This document shows positions 43,811-51,784 of a stretch of DNA of 64,000 bases, in pieces (the stretch's first letter is position 1; each line of letters starts with the position of its first letter). The DNA comes from Amycolatopsis solani (GTDB lineage: Bacteria > Actinomycetota > Actinomycetes > Mycobacteriales > Pseudonocardiaceae). The notes beneath the pieces were generated by a model. It saw only the letters and a list, made by a program, of their open reading frames with translations. It made no database searches and was not told the origin of the DNA. The stretch spans positions 248,001 to 312,000 of the forward strand of contig NZ_JAWQJT010000004.1 in the NCBI RefSeq assembly GCF_033441515.1, given 5' to 3'. The translations under genes were made by a program, and so were the position numbers.

Positions 43811-44331
43811 CTGCCGGCGTATCCGCCATGAACCCACGCATGAACCTCGGCGAGGGTCTCACTCGCTGACCACCCCGCCCAGACATCGATGAAAGCTTCC
43901 CTGAGCGCGGGTCTTCCCGTTGCAGGGGGTACCTCTGCGCGCCAGCGGAACTCGGGACGCTGTCCTCTGCCGCCAAAGGCCCGCATACCGTAGCCAGCGA
44001 AGCTGGGACGCATGGCGACCTCGGTGAATTCGCTGAGGACGTGCAGGCCTTTGTTGACCGCGAATCGCGCGGCTTGCAGGAGCGGCACGGTGTCGGCAGC
44101 GGGGTAGCCGACGAGGCGCTGGTCGCCGAGCTCCTTCTCGCAGCCGGTCGATGCATCGTCTGAGCTACGTGCCCACATCAGTGCTTCGACCGCGGTGACC
44201 TGGCATTGTGTTCTGAAGTTCTCGAGCTGGTCTGCCGTCGGCGGGAGCGGTGCGACGTATCGCATTCCGGGCAGGTCGAGGAACCGTGCGTAGGCAGGTC
44301 GAACGCTGCACGGCCCGGCTGCGCGCAGCAT
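43711..44331 (-). CDS. Hypothetical protein with disrupted C-terminus
   Basis: 206 residues; ATG 44265 (MRYVAPLPPTADQLENFRTQ) may be the true start. The middle (VTAVEALMWARSSDDASTGC, GYPAADTVPLLQAARFAVNK, GYGMRAFGGRGQRPEFRWRA) is coding-like with no known motif. From about residue 170 the sequence turns into Ser/Arg/Pro-rich text where it overlaps the opposite frame, suggesting that the original C-terminus was lost. It lies between the STAND gene and transposon debris. Confidence 0.4.
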   Translation of the reverse strand: MLRAAGPCSVRPAYARFLDLPGMRYVAPLPPTADQLENFRTQCQVTAVEALMWARSSDDASTGCEKELGDQRLVGYPAADTVPLLQAARFAVNKGLHVLSEFTEVAMRPSFAGYGMRAFGGRGQRPEFRWRAEVPPATGRPALREAFIDVWAGWSASETLAEVHAWVHGGYAGSWGSRSAGTASLTSGSRRRTHQPPLPGRPPPCR

Positions 44332-44346
44332 CCGCGCTTGCCACCG

Positions 44347-45145
44347 TCACGAAGTCACCACCTCCGGTGCAGCTGCCGCGCCGACTGCCAGCGTCATCGC
44401 ACTGGGCGCGTTACTCGCCGTGGCGCCGAGTACGAGGAAGGCGAGGAAGTGCTCGGCTTTGCGTTCGCAGCGCAGAGTCAGACGGCGGTATCCAGTGAAC
44501 CAGGCCATAGTTCGTTCGATCACCCAGCGGTGCTCGCCGAGTCTGTCCTTGGCTTCGATTCCTATGCGGGCGATGCGAACCTTGACGCCCGCGGTCGCGG
44601 ACCCAGCGTCGCAGGTCGGGGTGGTCGTAGGCCTTGTCGGCGTGCAGTTTGGCCGGCTTGCGACGCTGCGGGCCACGGCGGGAGCGGATCGCCATCACCA
44701 GCGGCTTCAACGCGGCCGAGTCGTGCGTGTTCGCGGCGGAGACCGCAACCGGCAGGGGCAGCCCGGCACGGTCGGACAGGGCGTGGATCTTCGAGCCGGG
44801 CTTGCCGCGGTCGACCGGACTGCGGCCGGTCAGAGATCCCCTTTTTTGGCCCTGACGCAGGCACCATCGACTACCGCGCGGCTCCAGTCCTCGCCACAGC
44901 CCGGCTTTGGTCCACTGACTGAAGCGGCGGTGCGCGGTATGGAACGGCACCCGAACGAGGGCGGCAGATCCCGCCATGCGCATCCGCTGGTCAGCACGTA
45001 CACGATGCCGGTGAACACCGCACGAGCGTCCACCGGCGCAGTGCACCGCCCTGCGGACCCGGCACGAACACCGGGACCAACGGCTCCGCCGGCGCCCGCA
45101 GTTCATCCGGCACCAACCGCAGCGACAACCGATCGACCACAGCCA
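44347..45145 (-). pseudogene. IS5-family transposase, multiply frameshifted
   Basis: Segments in three frames reconstruct an IS5-type DDE transposase: LRLVPDELRAPAEPLVPV, TGIVYVLTSGCAWRDLPPSF, RRFSQWTKAGLW, DWSRAVVDGACVRAKKGDL, TGRSPVDRGKPGSKIHALSD, LHADKAYDHPDLRRWVRDRG and GIEAKDRLGEHRWVIERTMA WFTGYRRL. The DDE pieces are on different frames and part of the middle is missing, so it is dead. Confidence 0.85.
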
Positions 45146-45311
45146 AGATCATCGCGACTGATCACCACGGGAGACACGCTCCAAGTGCCCTGGGCAGGAC
45201 TGCTTGAGGATGGGAACGAACTGGACCTGGTGGTGATCTTTGCCGCGCTCTCGTTCATCCTGATCGGGCTGCTGCTGCACGTCGCGCTGCGGCCGCCGTA
45301 TCGGTGAGCGG

Positions 45312-46328
45312 TCAGCGCGGCGCCCGGCTCGTACTGGCCCGCGGCATCAGGACCGGCGGCGGAGCCTGCCGATGCTCCGCCGTCCCCGTCTCGAGCACGT
45401 CGTTCAACGTCTCGATGGACAACACCCCGTGCTGGGTGATGTGCCGGTCCAACGCCGTCACCGCCGGACGGACCAACTGGCACAGGGCCGAATCGTCCCA
45501 AGACAGGATCGACAGCTCCTCCGGCACCGAGATCCCCATCTCCTGCGCCGCTGCCATGGCCGCCAACGCCATCACGTCGTTGTCGAAGATGATCGCCGTG
45601 GCCCTGTTGCGCTCCGACAGCAATCTGCGGGCCGCCCGGGCTCCGCTGTCTCCCGAATAGTCCGCGTGCAGTGTCTTCGACCACTCCAGCTGGTGGGTCT
45701 GCGCCGCCCGGGTGAACGCCTCGTCTCGGCGTAGCGTGTGGGACAGGGCCACCGGGCCCGCGACCCGGGCGATCCTCCGGTGCCCGAGGGCCGCCAGGTA
45801 GCCCACCACCTCCTCCGTCGGCGGGCCGTCGTCGCTCCACACGCAGGGCAGGTCGCGGGACTGCGGGTAGCCCAGCGCCACCGCCGGCAAGCCGATTTCG
45901 GCCAGCAGCCCGGTGCGGAGGTCGTTGTCGTTCAGGTCGACCACGATCACCCCGTCCACGCGGCGCTCGGCCCACCACCTGCGGTACGTCTCGACCTCCG
46001 TGTCGCGGTCGTCGGTCACCGCCAGCATCAACGCCGTCGACGGGTCCGCTTTCAGCGCCGCTTCGATGCCCGACACCAGCTGCATGAAGAACGGCTCGAT
46101 CCCCAGCACCTGGGCCGGCCGGTCCACGATCAGGCCGATCGTCCCCGTGCGCGCCCTCGTCAAGGCCCGCGCGGCCGTGCTCGGCCGCCAGCCCATGCTG
46201 TCCGCGATCTGCAGCACCCGCTCGCGCGTCGCCGCGGACACGCCCGGCTTGCCGTTGAGCGCGTACGAGACCGCGCCCGTCGAAACGCCGGCCGCGTCCG
46301 CGATGTCCGCGATGGTCAGCCGCTTCAT
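45312..46328 (-). CDS. LacI-family repressor of the mannan module
   Basis: 338 residues from ATG 46328 (GAGGAGGGGC upstream). N-terminal LacI HTH MKRLTIADIADAAGVSTGAV with hinge RPSTAARALTRARTGTIGLI, then a periplasmic-binding-like sugar domain (about 60-330: VDGVIVVDLNDNDLRTGLLA, ATAIIFDNDVMALAAMAAAQ). It is divergent from the importer operon. One operator-like site (46341-46352) lies at its own start and two lie before the operon, so autoregulation and repression relieved by a manno-oligosaccharide are inferred. Confidence 0.9.
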   Translation of the reverse strand: MKRLTIADIADAAGVSTGAVSYALNGKPGVSAATRERVLQIADSMGWRPSTAARALTRARTGTIGLIVDRPAQVLGIEPFFMQLVSGIEAALKADPSTALMLAVTDDRDTEVETYRRWWAERRVDGVIVVDLNDNDLRTGLLAEIGLPAVALGYPQSRDLPCVWSDDGPPTEEVVGYLAALGHRRIARVAGPVALSHTLRRDEAFTRAAQTHQLEWSKTLHADYSGDSGARAARRLLSERNRATAIIFDNDVMALAAMAAAQEMGISVPEELSILSWDDSALCQLVRPAVTALDRHITQHGVLSIETLNDVLETGTAEHRQAPPPVLMPRASTSRAPR

Positions 46329-46340
46329 GCCCCTCCTCGC

Positions 46341-46352
46341 TCAAACGCTTCA
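46341..46352. promoter_or_regulatory. LacI operator-like site 1 (repressor gene)
   Basis: TCAAACGCTTCA, 13 bases upstream of the lacI-type start codon. Fits TNAANCGNTTNA, shared by five sites in the module. Confidence 0.6.
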
Positions 46353-46408
46353 CCCCGCCCGAAGGCTACGCCCGCGCATTGACACGACGTGAGCGAGGTT
46401 ACATGATG

Positions 46409-46420
46409 TGAAGCGCTTAA
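46409..46420. promoter_or_regulatory. LacI operator-like site 2
   Basis: TGAAGCGCTTAA with central AAGCGCTT palindrome, in the divergent region between the repressor and the importer operon. Confidence 0.65.
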
Positions 46421-46475
46421 CTACAGCTCCCCGTCGAGGATGCGTGACGACACCACAACGCCGCACCTCGCCTAG

Positions 46476-46487
46476 TTAACCGATTAA
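46476..46487. promoter_or_regulatory. LacI operator-like site 3 (importer operon)
   Basis: TTAACCGATTAA, 20 bases before the importer start codon and next to its AGGAG ribosome site, well placed to block transcription. Confidence 0.65.
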
Positions 46488-46506
46488 GTATTCCTCAGGA
46501 GTCCTC

Positions 46507-48147
46507 ATGGCCGGAAGGCACCGCCGCCTGCTCGTCCCCGCCGTCGCCGCCGTGCTCGCCCTGACCTCGTGCTCCAGCGGAGGCACGAGCGGTGACGGCG
46601 GCACCATCGTCACGGCCAACACCGGCGCCTCGGGCGCGTTCGTCCGCAACTTCAACCCGTTCCTGCCCAACCAGGCCCAGGCCGGCTACGGCGGCACGAT
46701 CTACGAGTCGCTGCTCTTCTTCGACATGGCCGATCGGCGGCCCCCGGTCCCGCAGCTGGCCACGGCCGCGACCTTCTCCCCGGACGGCAGGACTCTCACC
46801 GTCACCACCCGGGACGGCGTCCGGTGGCACGACGGGCAGCCGTTCACCGCCCAGGACGTCGCCTTCACCTTCGACGCCATGATCAAGCACCCCGAGCTCA
46901 ACACGAACGGGCTGACGCTGGCCGCGGCCAGCGCGCCCGATGACCACACCGCGAAGATCACCTTCGCCCAGCCCGCGTTCAACCAGCTGTGGGGCGCGGC
47001 GGGCCGCACCTTGATCGTGCCCAAGCACGTCTGGGAGAAGATCGCCGACCCGGCCACCGAACCGAACCCGAACCCCGTCGGCACCGGGCCGTTCACCCTC
47101 GACTCCTTCTCGCCGCAGACGTTCCTGCTGAAGAAGAACCCGAACTACTGGGAGAAGGACAAGCCGGCCATCGACGGCCTGCGGTTCATCTCCTTCAGCG
47201 ACAACACGAGCGCGAACCAGTCGCTGCTCGCCGGCAAGATCGACTGGGGCAACACCTTCGTCCCCGACCCGGCGAAGAACTGGGTCGCCAAGGACCCGAA
47301 AACCCACCTGATCCCGTCGGCCGGCATCTACCAGACCAGTCTCGTGCCCAACCTGACGAGCCGGCCGACGAACGACCTGGCCGTGCGGCAGGCGATGAAC
47401 CTCGCGCTGGACCGCAAGCGGATCGTCGACACCGTCTACTTCGGAGTCGCGAAGGTGCCCAGCCCCGAACTGCTCCAGACGCCCCGCGACGACGAGTTCC
47501 GCAGCACCGGCCCGATCCCCCGCGACCCCGCCGCCGCCCGCGCCGCGCTCGAAAAGGCCGGCTACACGCGCGGCGCCGACGGCGTCTACCTCGACAAGGA
47601 CGGCCAGCGGCTCGAGGTCTCCCTCAAGGTCGTCACCGGGTACACCGACTACATCCAGGCCCTGCAGCTGATCCAGCAGCAGTTCGCCGAGGTGGGCATC
47701 GCGCTGACCGTGCAGCAGGTGTCGAGCGCCCAGTTCAACTCCGACCGCTCGACCGGCACCTTCCAGCTGCTCATCGACGGCCTGGGCGGCAAGCCCGACC
47801 CCTACCAGCTCTACAACCAGGTGCTGTCCTCGGCCACCACCGCGCCGATCGGGCAAAAAGCAGTGTCCAACTGGTCGCGCTTCTCCGACCCGCAGGTCGA
47901 CGCCGCACTAGCCGCGATGGCCGGCACCGACGACCAGGTCGTGCTCAAGCAGCGCACCCGGGAGATCGGGCGGGTCCTGGTCGACCGGCTGCCGTACATC
48001 CCGGTGTTCCAGAACAGTCCCAACGCGACATTCCTGGCCACGAAGGTCACCGGCTGGCCCACCGACGACAACCTCTACGCACTGTCGCGTTCGGACATCT
48101 TCCCGGACACCGGTTTCGTCGCCAAGAACCTGAAGCCGGTCAAGTGA
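46507..48147 (+). CDS. ABC importer solute-binding lipoprotein (oligopeptide/oligosaccharide family 5)
   Basis: 546 residues from ATG 46507 (AGGAG). Lipoprotein signal MAGRHRRLLVPAVAAVLALT with lipobox LTSC, Cys22 as anchor. The SBP_bac_5 fold is shown by RNFNPFLPNQAQAGYGGTIY, VRWHDGQPFTAQDVAFTFDA and GTGPFTLDSFSPQTFLLKKN. Family 5 proteins bind peptides or, in cellulose/mannan loci, oligosaccharides; the flanking GH2 and GH26 genes make manno-oligosaccharides the likely ligand. First gene of a five-gene transporter, coupled to the next by TGATG. Confidence 0.92.
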   Translation: MAGRHRRLLVPAVAAVLALTSCSSGGTSGDGGTIVTANTGASGAFVRNFNPFLPNQAQAGYGGTIYESLLFFDMADRRPPVPQLATAATFSPDGRTLTVTTRDGVRWHDGQPFTAQDVAFTFDAMIKHPELNTNGLTLAAASAPDDHTAKITFAQPAFNQLWGAAGRTLIVPKHVWEKIADPATEPNPNPVGTGPFTLDSFSPQTFLLKKNPNYWEKDKPAIDGLRFISFSDNTSANQSLLAGKIDWGNTFVPDPAKNWVAKDPKTHLIPSAGIYQTSLVPNLTSRPTNDLAVRQAMNLALDRKRIVDTVYFGVAKVPSPELLQTPRDDEFRSTGPIPRDPAAARAALEKAGYTRGADGVYLDKDGQRLEVSLKVVTGYTDYIQALQLIQQQFAEVGIALTVQQVSSAQFNSDRSTGTFQLLIDGLGGKPDPYQLYNQVLSSATTAPIGQKAVSNWSRFSDPQVDAALAAMAGTDDQVVLKQRTREIGRVLVDRLPYIPVFQNSPNATFLATKVTGWPTDDNLYALSRSDIFPDTGFVAKNLKPVK

Positions 48148-49145
48148 TGCGGTTCCTGGGCAAGAAACTCCTCTTCTACGCGGTGGCGTTGCTGGCCGCG
48201 CTGTCGCTGAACTTCCTGATCCCGCGGCTCGCGCCGGGCAACCCGGTCGACGCGGTGCTCGCGCGGCAGTCCTCGATGGCGCCGGTCTCCCCGGAGGCCC
48301 GGCACTCCCTGGAGCTGCTGCTGGGCGTCGGCGACCGGCCGATGTGGCAGCAGTACTTCTCCTACCTCGGCCAGCTCGTCACCGGCGACCTCGGCCGGTC
48401 GGTGACGTTCTTCCCGGCCCCGGTCGGCGACATCATCGGCCAGGCCCTGCCCTGGACGCTGGGCCTGGTCGGGGTGGCCACGGTCGTGTCGTTCACGCTC
48501 GGCATCTCCCTCGGCGCGCTGGCCGGCTGGTTCCGCCGCGGGTTCGTCGACTCGCTGGTCGCGGGGTCGACGATGCTGGCGGCCGTCCCGTACTTCTGGC
48601 TGGCGCTGGCGGCGGTGTTCTTCCTCGCCGCCGGCCTCGGCTGGTTCCCGCTCGGCCTCGGCTACGACGTCGAGGTCGAGCCGGGTTGGTCCGGCGAGTT
48701 CGTCGGCGACGTCGTGTACCACGCGCTGCTGCCGGCGCTCACGATCGTGGTCAGCTCGCTGGCGGGGTGGCTGCTGGGGATGCGCAACATGATGGTGTCC
48801 ACGCTTTCGGAGGACTACGTCGTCACGGCGCAGGCGAAGGGCCTCAGCCTGCGCCGGGTCATGGTCACCTACGCCGCCCGCAACGCCGTCCTGCCCAGCG
48901 TGTCCGGGGTCGCGGTGTCGCTCGGGTTCGTCGTCGGCGGCGCGATCGTCACCGAAGCCGTGTTCTCCTACCCCGGCATCGGGTTCACGCTGCTGCAGGC
49001 GGTCCGCAACAGCGACTACCCGCTGATGCAGGGCATCTTCCTCGTCATCACCCTCGCGGTGCTCGGCGCGAACCTGCTGGTCGACCTGCTGTACGCGGTC
49101 ATCGACCCGCGCGTGCGCACGACGGCGAAGGCAGGTGCCCGGTGA
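48147..49145 (+). CDS. ABC importer permease (DppB/OppB type)
   Basis: 332 residues from ATG 48147, sharing one base with the preceding stop. Six membrane helices, starting LLFYAVALLAALSLNFLIPR LAPGNPVD (the classic first-helix motif), with the EAA loop near residue 225-250 (EDYVVTAQAKGLSLRRVMVT, YAARNAVLP) that docks the ATPases. Forms the channel together with the next gene product. Confidence 0.93.
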   Translation: MRFLGKKLLFYAVALLAALSLNFLIPRLAPGNPVDAVLARQSSMAPVSPEARHSLELLLGVGDRPMWQQYFSYLGQLVTGDLGRSVTFFPAPVGDIIGQALPWTLGLVGVATVVSFTLGISLGALAGWFRRGFVDSLVAGSTMLAAVPYFWLALAAVFFLAAGLGWFPLGLGYDVEVEPGWSGEFVGDVVYHALLPALTIVVSSLAGWLLGMRNMMVSTLSEDYVVTAQAKGLSLRRVMVTYAARNAVLPSVSGVAVSLGFVVGGAIVTEAVFSYPGIGFTLLQAVRNSDYPLMQGIFLVITLAVLGANLLVDLLYAVIDPRVRTTAKAGAR

Positions 49146-50029
49146 CCCAGGCCGTCATCACGCCCGTCCGCGCCGGTGGGCAGTTGTCCGCGCTGGTCAA
49201 GCGCCCGAAGTTCGTGCTGGGCGCCGGGGTCGTGGCGCTCTACGCACTCGTCGCGGTGCTCGGGCCGCTGCTCGTCGGCGACCCGCACGCGGCGGGCCCG
49301 GACCTGCTCGCCCCGCCGTCGGCGCAGCACCCGCTGGGCACGACGAACAACGGGCAGGACGTCTTCGCGCAGCTGATCACCGGGTTCCGCTCGTCGCTGC
49401 TGGTCGGGCTGCTCGCCGGGGTGGTCACGATGGTGCTGGCGGCGCTGGTCGGCGTCGTCGGCGGGTACGCGGGCGGCTGGGCCGACGAGCTGCTCAACCT
49501 GATCGGCAACGTCTTCCTCGTCATCCCGGCGCTGCCGCTGATCGTCGTCGCGGCCAGCTACCTGCACTCCAGCGGCCTCGCCGTGATCGCCCTGCTGATC
49601 GCGGTGACGAGCTGGGCCGCGTCCGCGCGGGTGCTGCGCGCCCAGACGGCGTCGCTGGCCCACCGCGACTACGTCGACGCCGTCCGCGCGTCCGGCGAAC
49701 GCGCGTGGCGGATCGTCGTGGTCGAGATCCTGCCCAACCTGTACCCGATCCTCATTTCGCAGTTCGTGTTCGCGATGATCGGCGCGATCCTCGGCGAGGC
49801 CGGGCTGTCGTTCCTCGGGCTCGGCGACCTCGACTCGGTCACCTGGGGCACCATGCTGTTCTTCGCCCAGAACGGTGAAGCGCTTTCCCAGGGCGCCTGG
49901 TGGTGGTTCCTCCCGCCCGGGCTGTGCATCGCCGTCCTCGGCGCGGCCCTGACCCTGCTCAACACCGGCGTCGACGAACTGATCAACCCGCGGCTGCGGG
50001 TGCGCGGCACCCAGGGAGACATCCGGTGA
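49142..50029 (+). CDS. ABC importer permease (DppC/OppC type)
   Basis: 295 residues from GTG 49142, overlapping the previous stop (GTGA). One N-terminal helix (FVLGAGVVALYALVAVLGPL), then HPLGTTNNGQDVFAQLITGF, the DppC hallmark, and five more helices. The EAA loop is HRDYVDAVRASGERAWRIVV then VEILPNLYP. Pairs with the upstream permease. Confidence 0.93.
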   Translation: MTQAVITPVRAGGQLSALVKRPKFVLGAGVVALYALVAVLGPLLVGDPHAAGPDLLAPPSAQHPLGTTNNGQDVFAQLITGFRSSLLVGLLAGVVTMVLAALVGVVGGYAGGWADELLNLIGNVFLVIPALPLIVVAASYLHSSGLAVIALLIAVTSWAASARVLRAQTASLAHRDYVDAVRASGERAWRIVVVEILPNLYPILISQFVFAMIGAILGEAGLSFLGLGDLDSVTWGTMLFFAQNGEALSQGAWWWFLPPGLCIAVLGAALTLLNTGVDELINPRLRVRGTQGDIR

Positions 50030-51009
50030 GCGACACGCCGGTGCTGCAGGTGCGGAACCTGCACGTCGACTACGCGACCCCGGCCGGGCCGGTGCACGCC
50101 GTGCGCGGCGTCGACCTCGACGTCCACCGCGGCGAACTCGTGGGCATCGTCGGCGAGAGCGGGTGCGGGAAGTCCACTTTGGCCTACGCGATCACGCGGC
50201 TGCTGCGCGCGCCCGCGCACCTCACCGAGGGCACGGTGACGTTCCACGGAACCGACGGCCCGGTTGCGGTGACCGGATTGACCGGCCGCGCGCTGCGGCG
50301 GTTCCGGTGGGAGCGGATGTCCATGGTGTTCCAGGGCGCGATGAACGCCCTCAACCCCGTGCAGCGGGTCGCCGCGCAGCTGCACGACGTCTTCCGCGCC
50401 CACCGGCCCGGCATGACGAAGGCCGAGCGCCGGACCCGGATCGACGAGCTGCTGGAGCTGGTCGGGCTGCCCGGGCGCGTCGCCCGCGCGTACCCGCACC
50501 AGCTCTCCGGGGGCATGCGCCAGCGCGTGATGATCGCGATGGCGCTGGCCCTCGAGCCCGACGTCGTGGTGATGGACGAGCCCACCACCGCCCTCGACGT
50601 CCTCGTGCAGCGGGAGATCCTCGACGCCGTCGCGGAACTGCGGGAACGGCTGGGGTTCGCGGTCGTGTTCATCACCCACGACCTGTCCCTGCTGCTGGAG
50701 ATCAGCGACCGCATCGCGGTGATGTACGCCGGGCGCGTCGTCGAACTTGCCGACAGCAAACGGCTCCGCGAGGAACCCCGCCACCCCTACAGCGCCGGCC
50801 TGCTCACGGCGTTCCCGACATTGCGCTCGGCCCGCCAGGACCGGCACGGGATCCCGGGGCACCCGCCCGACCTCTCCCGGCCGGTAGCCGGGTGCGCGTT
50901 CGCCGGCCGCTGCGGGCTCGTCGTGCCCGAATGCACGACCACGGACGTCCGGTTGCGGCCCGTCGACGGCTCGGACGTCGCCTGCCTGCGCGCGGAGGTG
51001 CTCCGATGA
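50026..51009 (+). CDS. ABC importer ATPase (DppD/OppD type)
   Basis: 327 residues from GTG 50026 (GTGA overlap). Walker A VGESGCGKST, Q-loop MVFQGAMNALNPV, signature LSGGMRQRVMIA, Walker B DVVVMDEPTTALDV, switch FITHDLS. The C-terminal Cys cluster (GCAFAGRCGLVVPECTT and ACLRAE) is the oligopeptide-type [4Fe-4S]-like motif. Energises uptake as a heterodimer with the next ATPase. Confidence 0.95.
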   Translation: MSDTPVLQVRNLHVDYATPAGPVHAVRGVDLDVHRGELVGIVGESGCGKSTLAYAITRLLRAPAHLTEGTVTFHGTDGPVAVTGLTGRALRRFRWERMSMVFQGAMNALNPVQRVAAQLHDVFRAHRPGMTKAERRTRIDELLELVGLPGRVARAYPHQLSGGMRQRVMIAMALALEPDVVVMDEPTTALDVLVQREILDAVAELRERLGFAVVFITHDLSLLLEISDRIAVMYAGRVVELADSKRLREEPRHPYSAGLLTAFPTLRSARQDRHGIPGHPPDLSRPVAGCAFAGRCGLVVPECTTTDVRLRPVDGSDVACLRAEVLR

Positions 51010-51758
51010 CCCAGCTGAGCGCCCACGACCTCGTCCGCGAGTTCCCCGGCGGGGTGCGCGCGGTGGACGGGGTCGGCTTCACCGTCACCTCCGGGCAGAC
51101 CCTCGCCCTCGTCGGGGCCAGCGGCAGCGGGAAGTCGACCGTCGCCCGGATGCTGTGCGGGCTCGACCAGCCGACCAGCGGCGCCATCACCCTCGACGGC
51201 GAGCCCCGCCGGCCGGGGCACCGTGCGCTGCGGGAGTACCGCCGGCACGTCCAGATGGTCTTTCAGGACCCGTTCGCCTCGCTCAACCCGGTCAAGCCGG
51301 TGCACCACCAGCTGGCCCGGCCGCTGCGGATCCACGGCTTGCCCGGCGACCGGCGGGCCGTGCTCGACCTGCTCGACCGCGTCCACCTGCGGCCGGCCGA
51401 CCAGTTCGCGGGGAAGCTGCCCCACGAGCTGTCCGGCGGGCAACGCCAGCGCGTCGCGATCGCGCGGGCGCTGGCGCCGCGGCCGCGGGTGCTGCTGGCC
51501 GACGAACCGGTGTCCATGTTGGACGTTTCGGTGCGCCTGGACATCCTCAACCTGCTCGAAGACCTCAAGCGCGACCACGACCTCGCCGTCCTCTACATCA
51601 CCCACGACCTGGCGACCGCGCGGCACTTCTCCACCGCGGTCATGGTGATGAACGCCGGCCGGATCGTCGAAGCGGGGGACGCCGACGACGTCATCCTCCG
51701 CCCTACGCACGAATACACCCGCAAGCTGGCCGCCGCCGCGCCCGACCCCTGGCGCTGA
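51006..51758 (+). CDS. ABC importer ATPase (DppF/OppF type, short)
   Basis: 250 residues from ATG 51006 (ATGA overlap). Walker A VGASGSGKST, Q-loop MVFQDPFASLNPVKPV, signature LSGGQRQRVAIA, Walker B RVLLADEPVSMLDV, switch YITHDLA. It lacks the C-terminal Cys-containing oligopeptide extension found in the partner, so it is about 70 residues shorter than typical OppF. Last gene of the transporter set. Confidence 0.94.
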   Translation: MTQLSAHDLVREFPGGVRAVDGVGFTVTSGQTLALVGASGSGKSTVARMLCGLDQPTSGAITLDGEPRRPGHRALREYRRHVQMVFQDPFASLNPVKPVHHQLARPLRIHGLPGDRRAVLDLLDRVHLRPADQFAGKLPHELSGGQRQRVAIARALAPRPRVLLADEPVSMLDVSVRLDILNLLEDLKRDHDLAVLYITHDLATARHFSTAVMVMNAGRIVEAGDADDVILRPTHEYTRKLAAAAPDPWR

Positions 51759-51784
51759 GCGGCTATCCCGGAAAGGACCCGCCC

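Noticed and set aside
44347..45145. Intact IS5-type insertion sequence
   Set aside because: The conserved transposase segments fall in three different frames and part of the middle is missing.
45150..45307. Plus-strand open frame ending in a hydrophobic helix (LVVIFAALSFILIGLLLHVA)
   Set aside because: No start or ribosome site, most of the frame is a shadow of the transposase remnant, and the tail alone is too short to assign; possibly the end of a lost permease.
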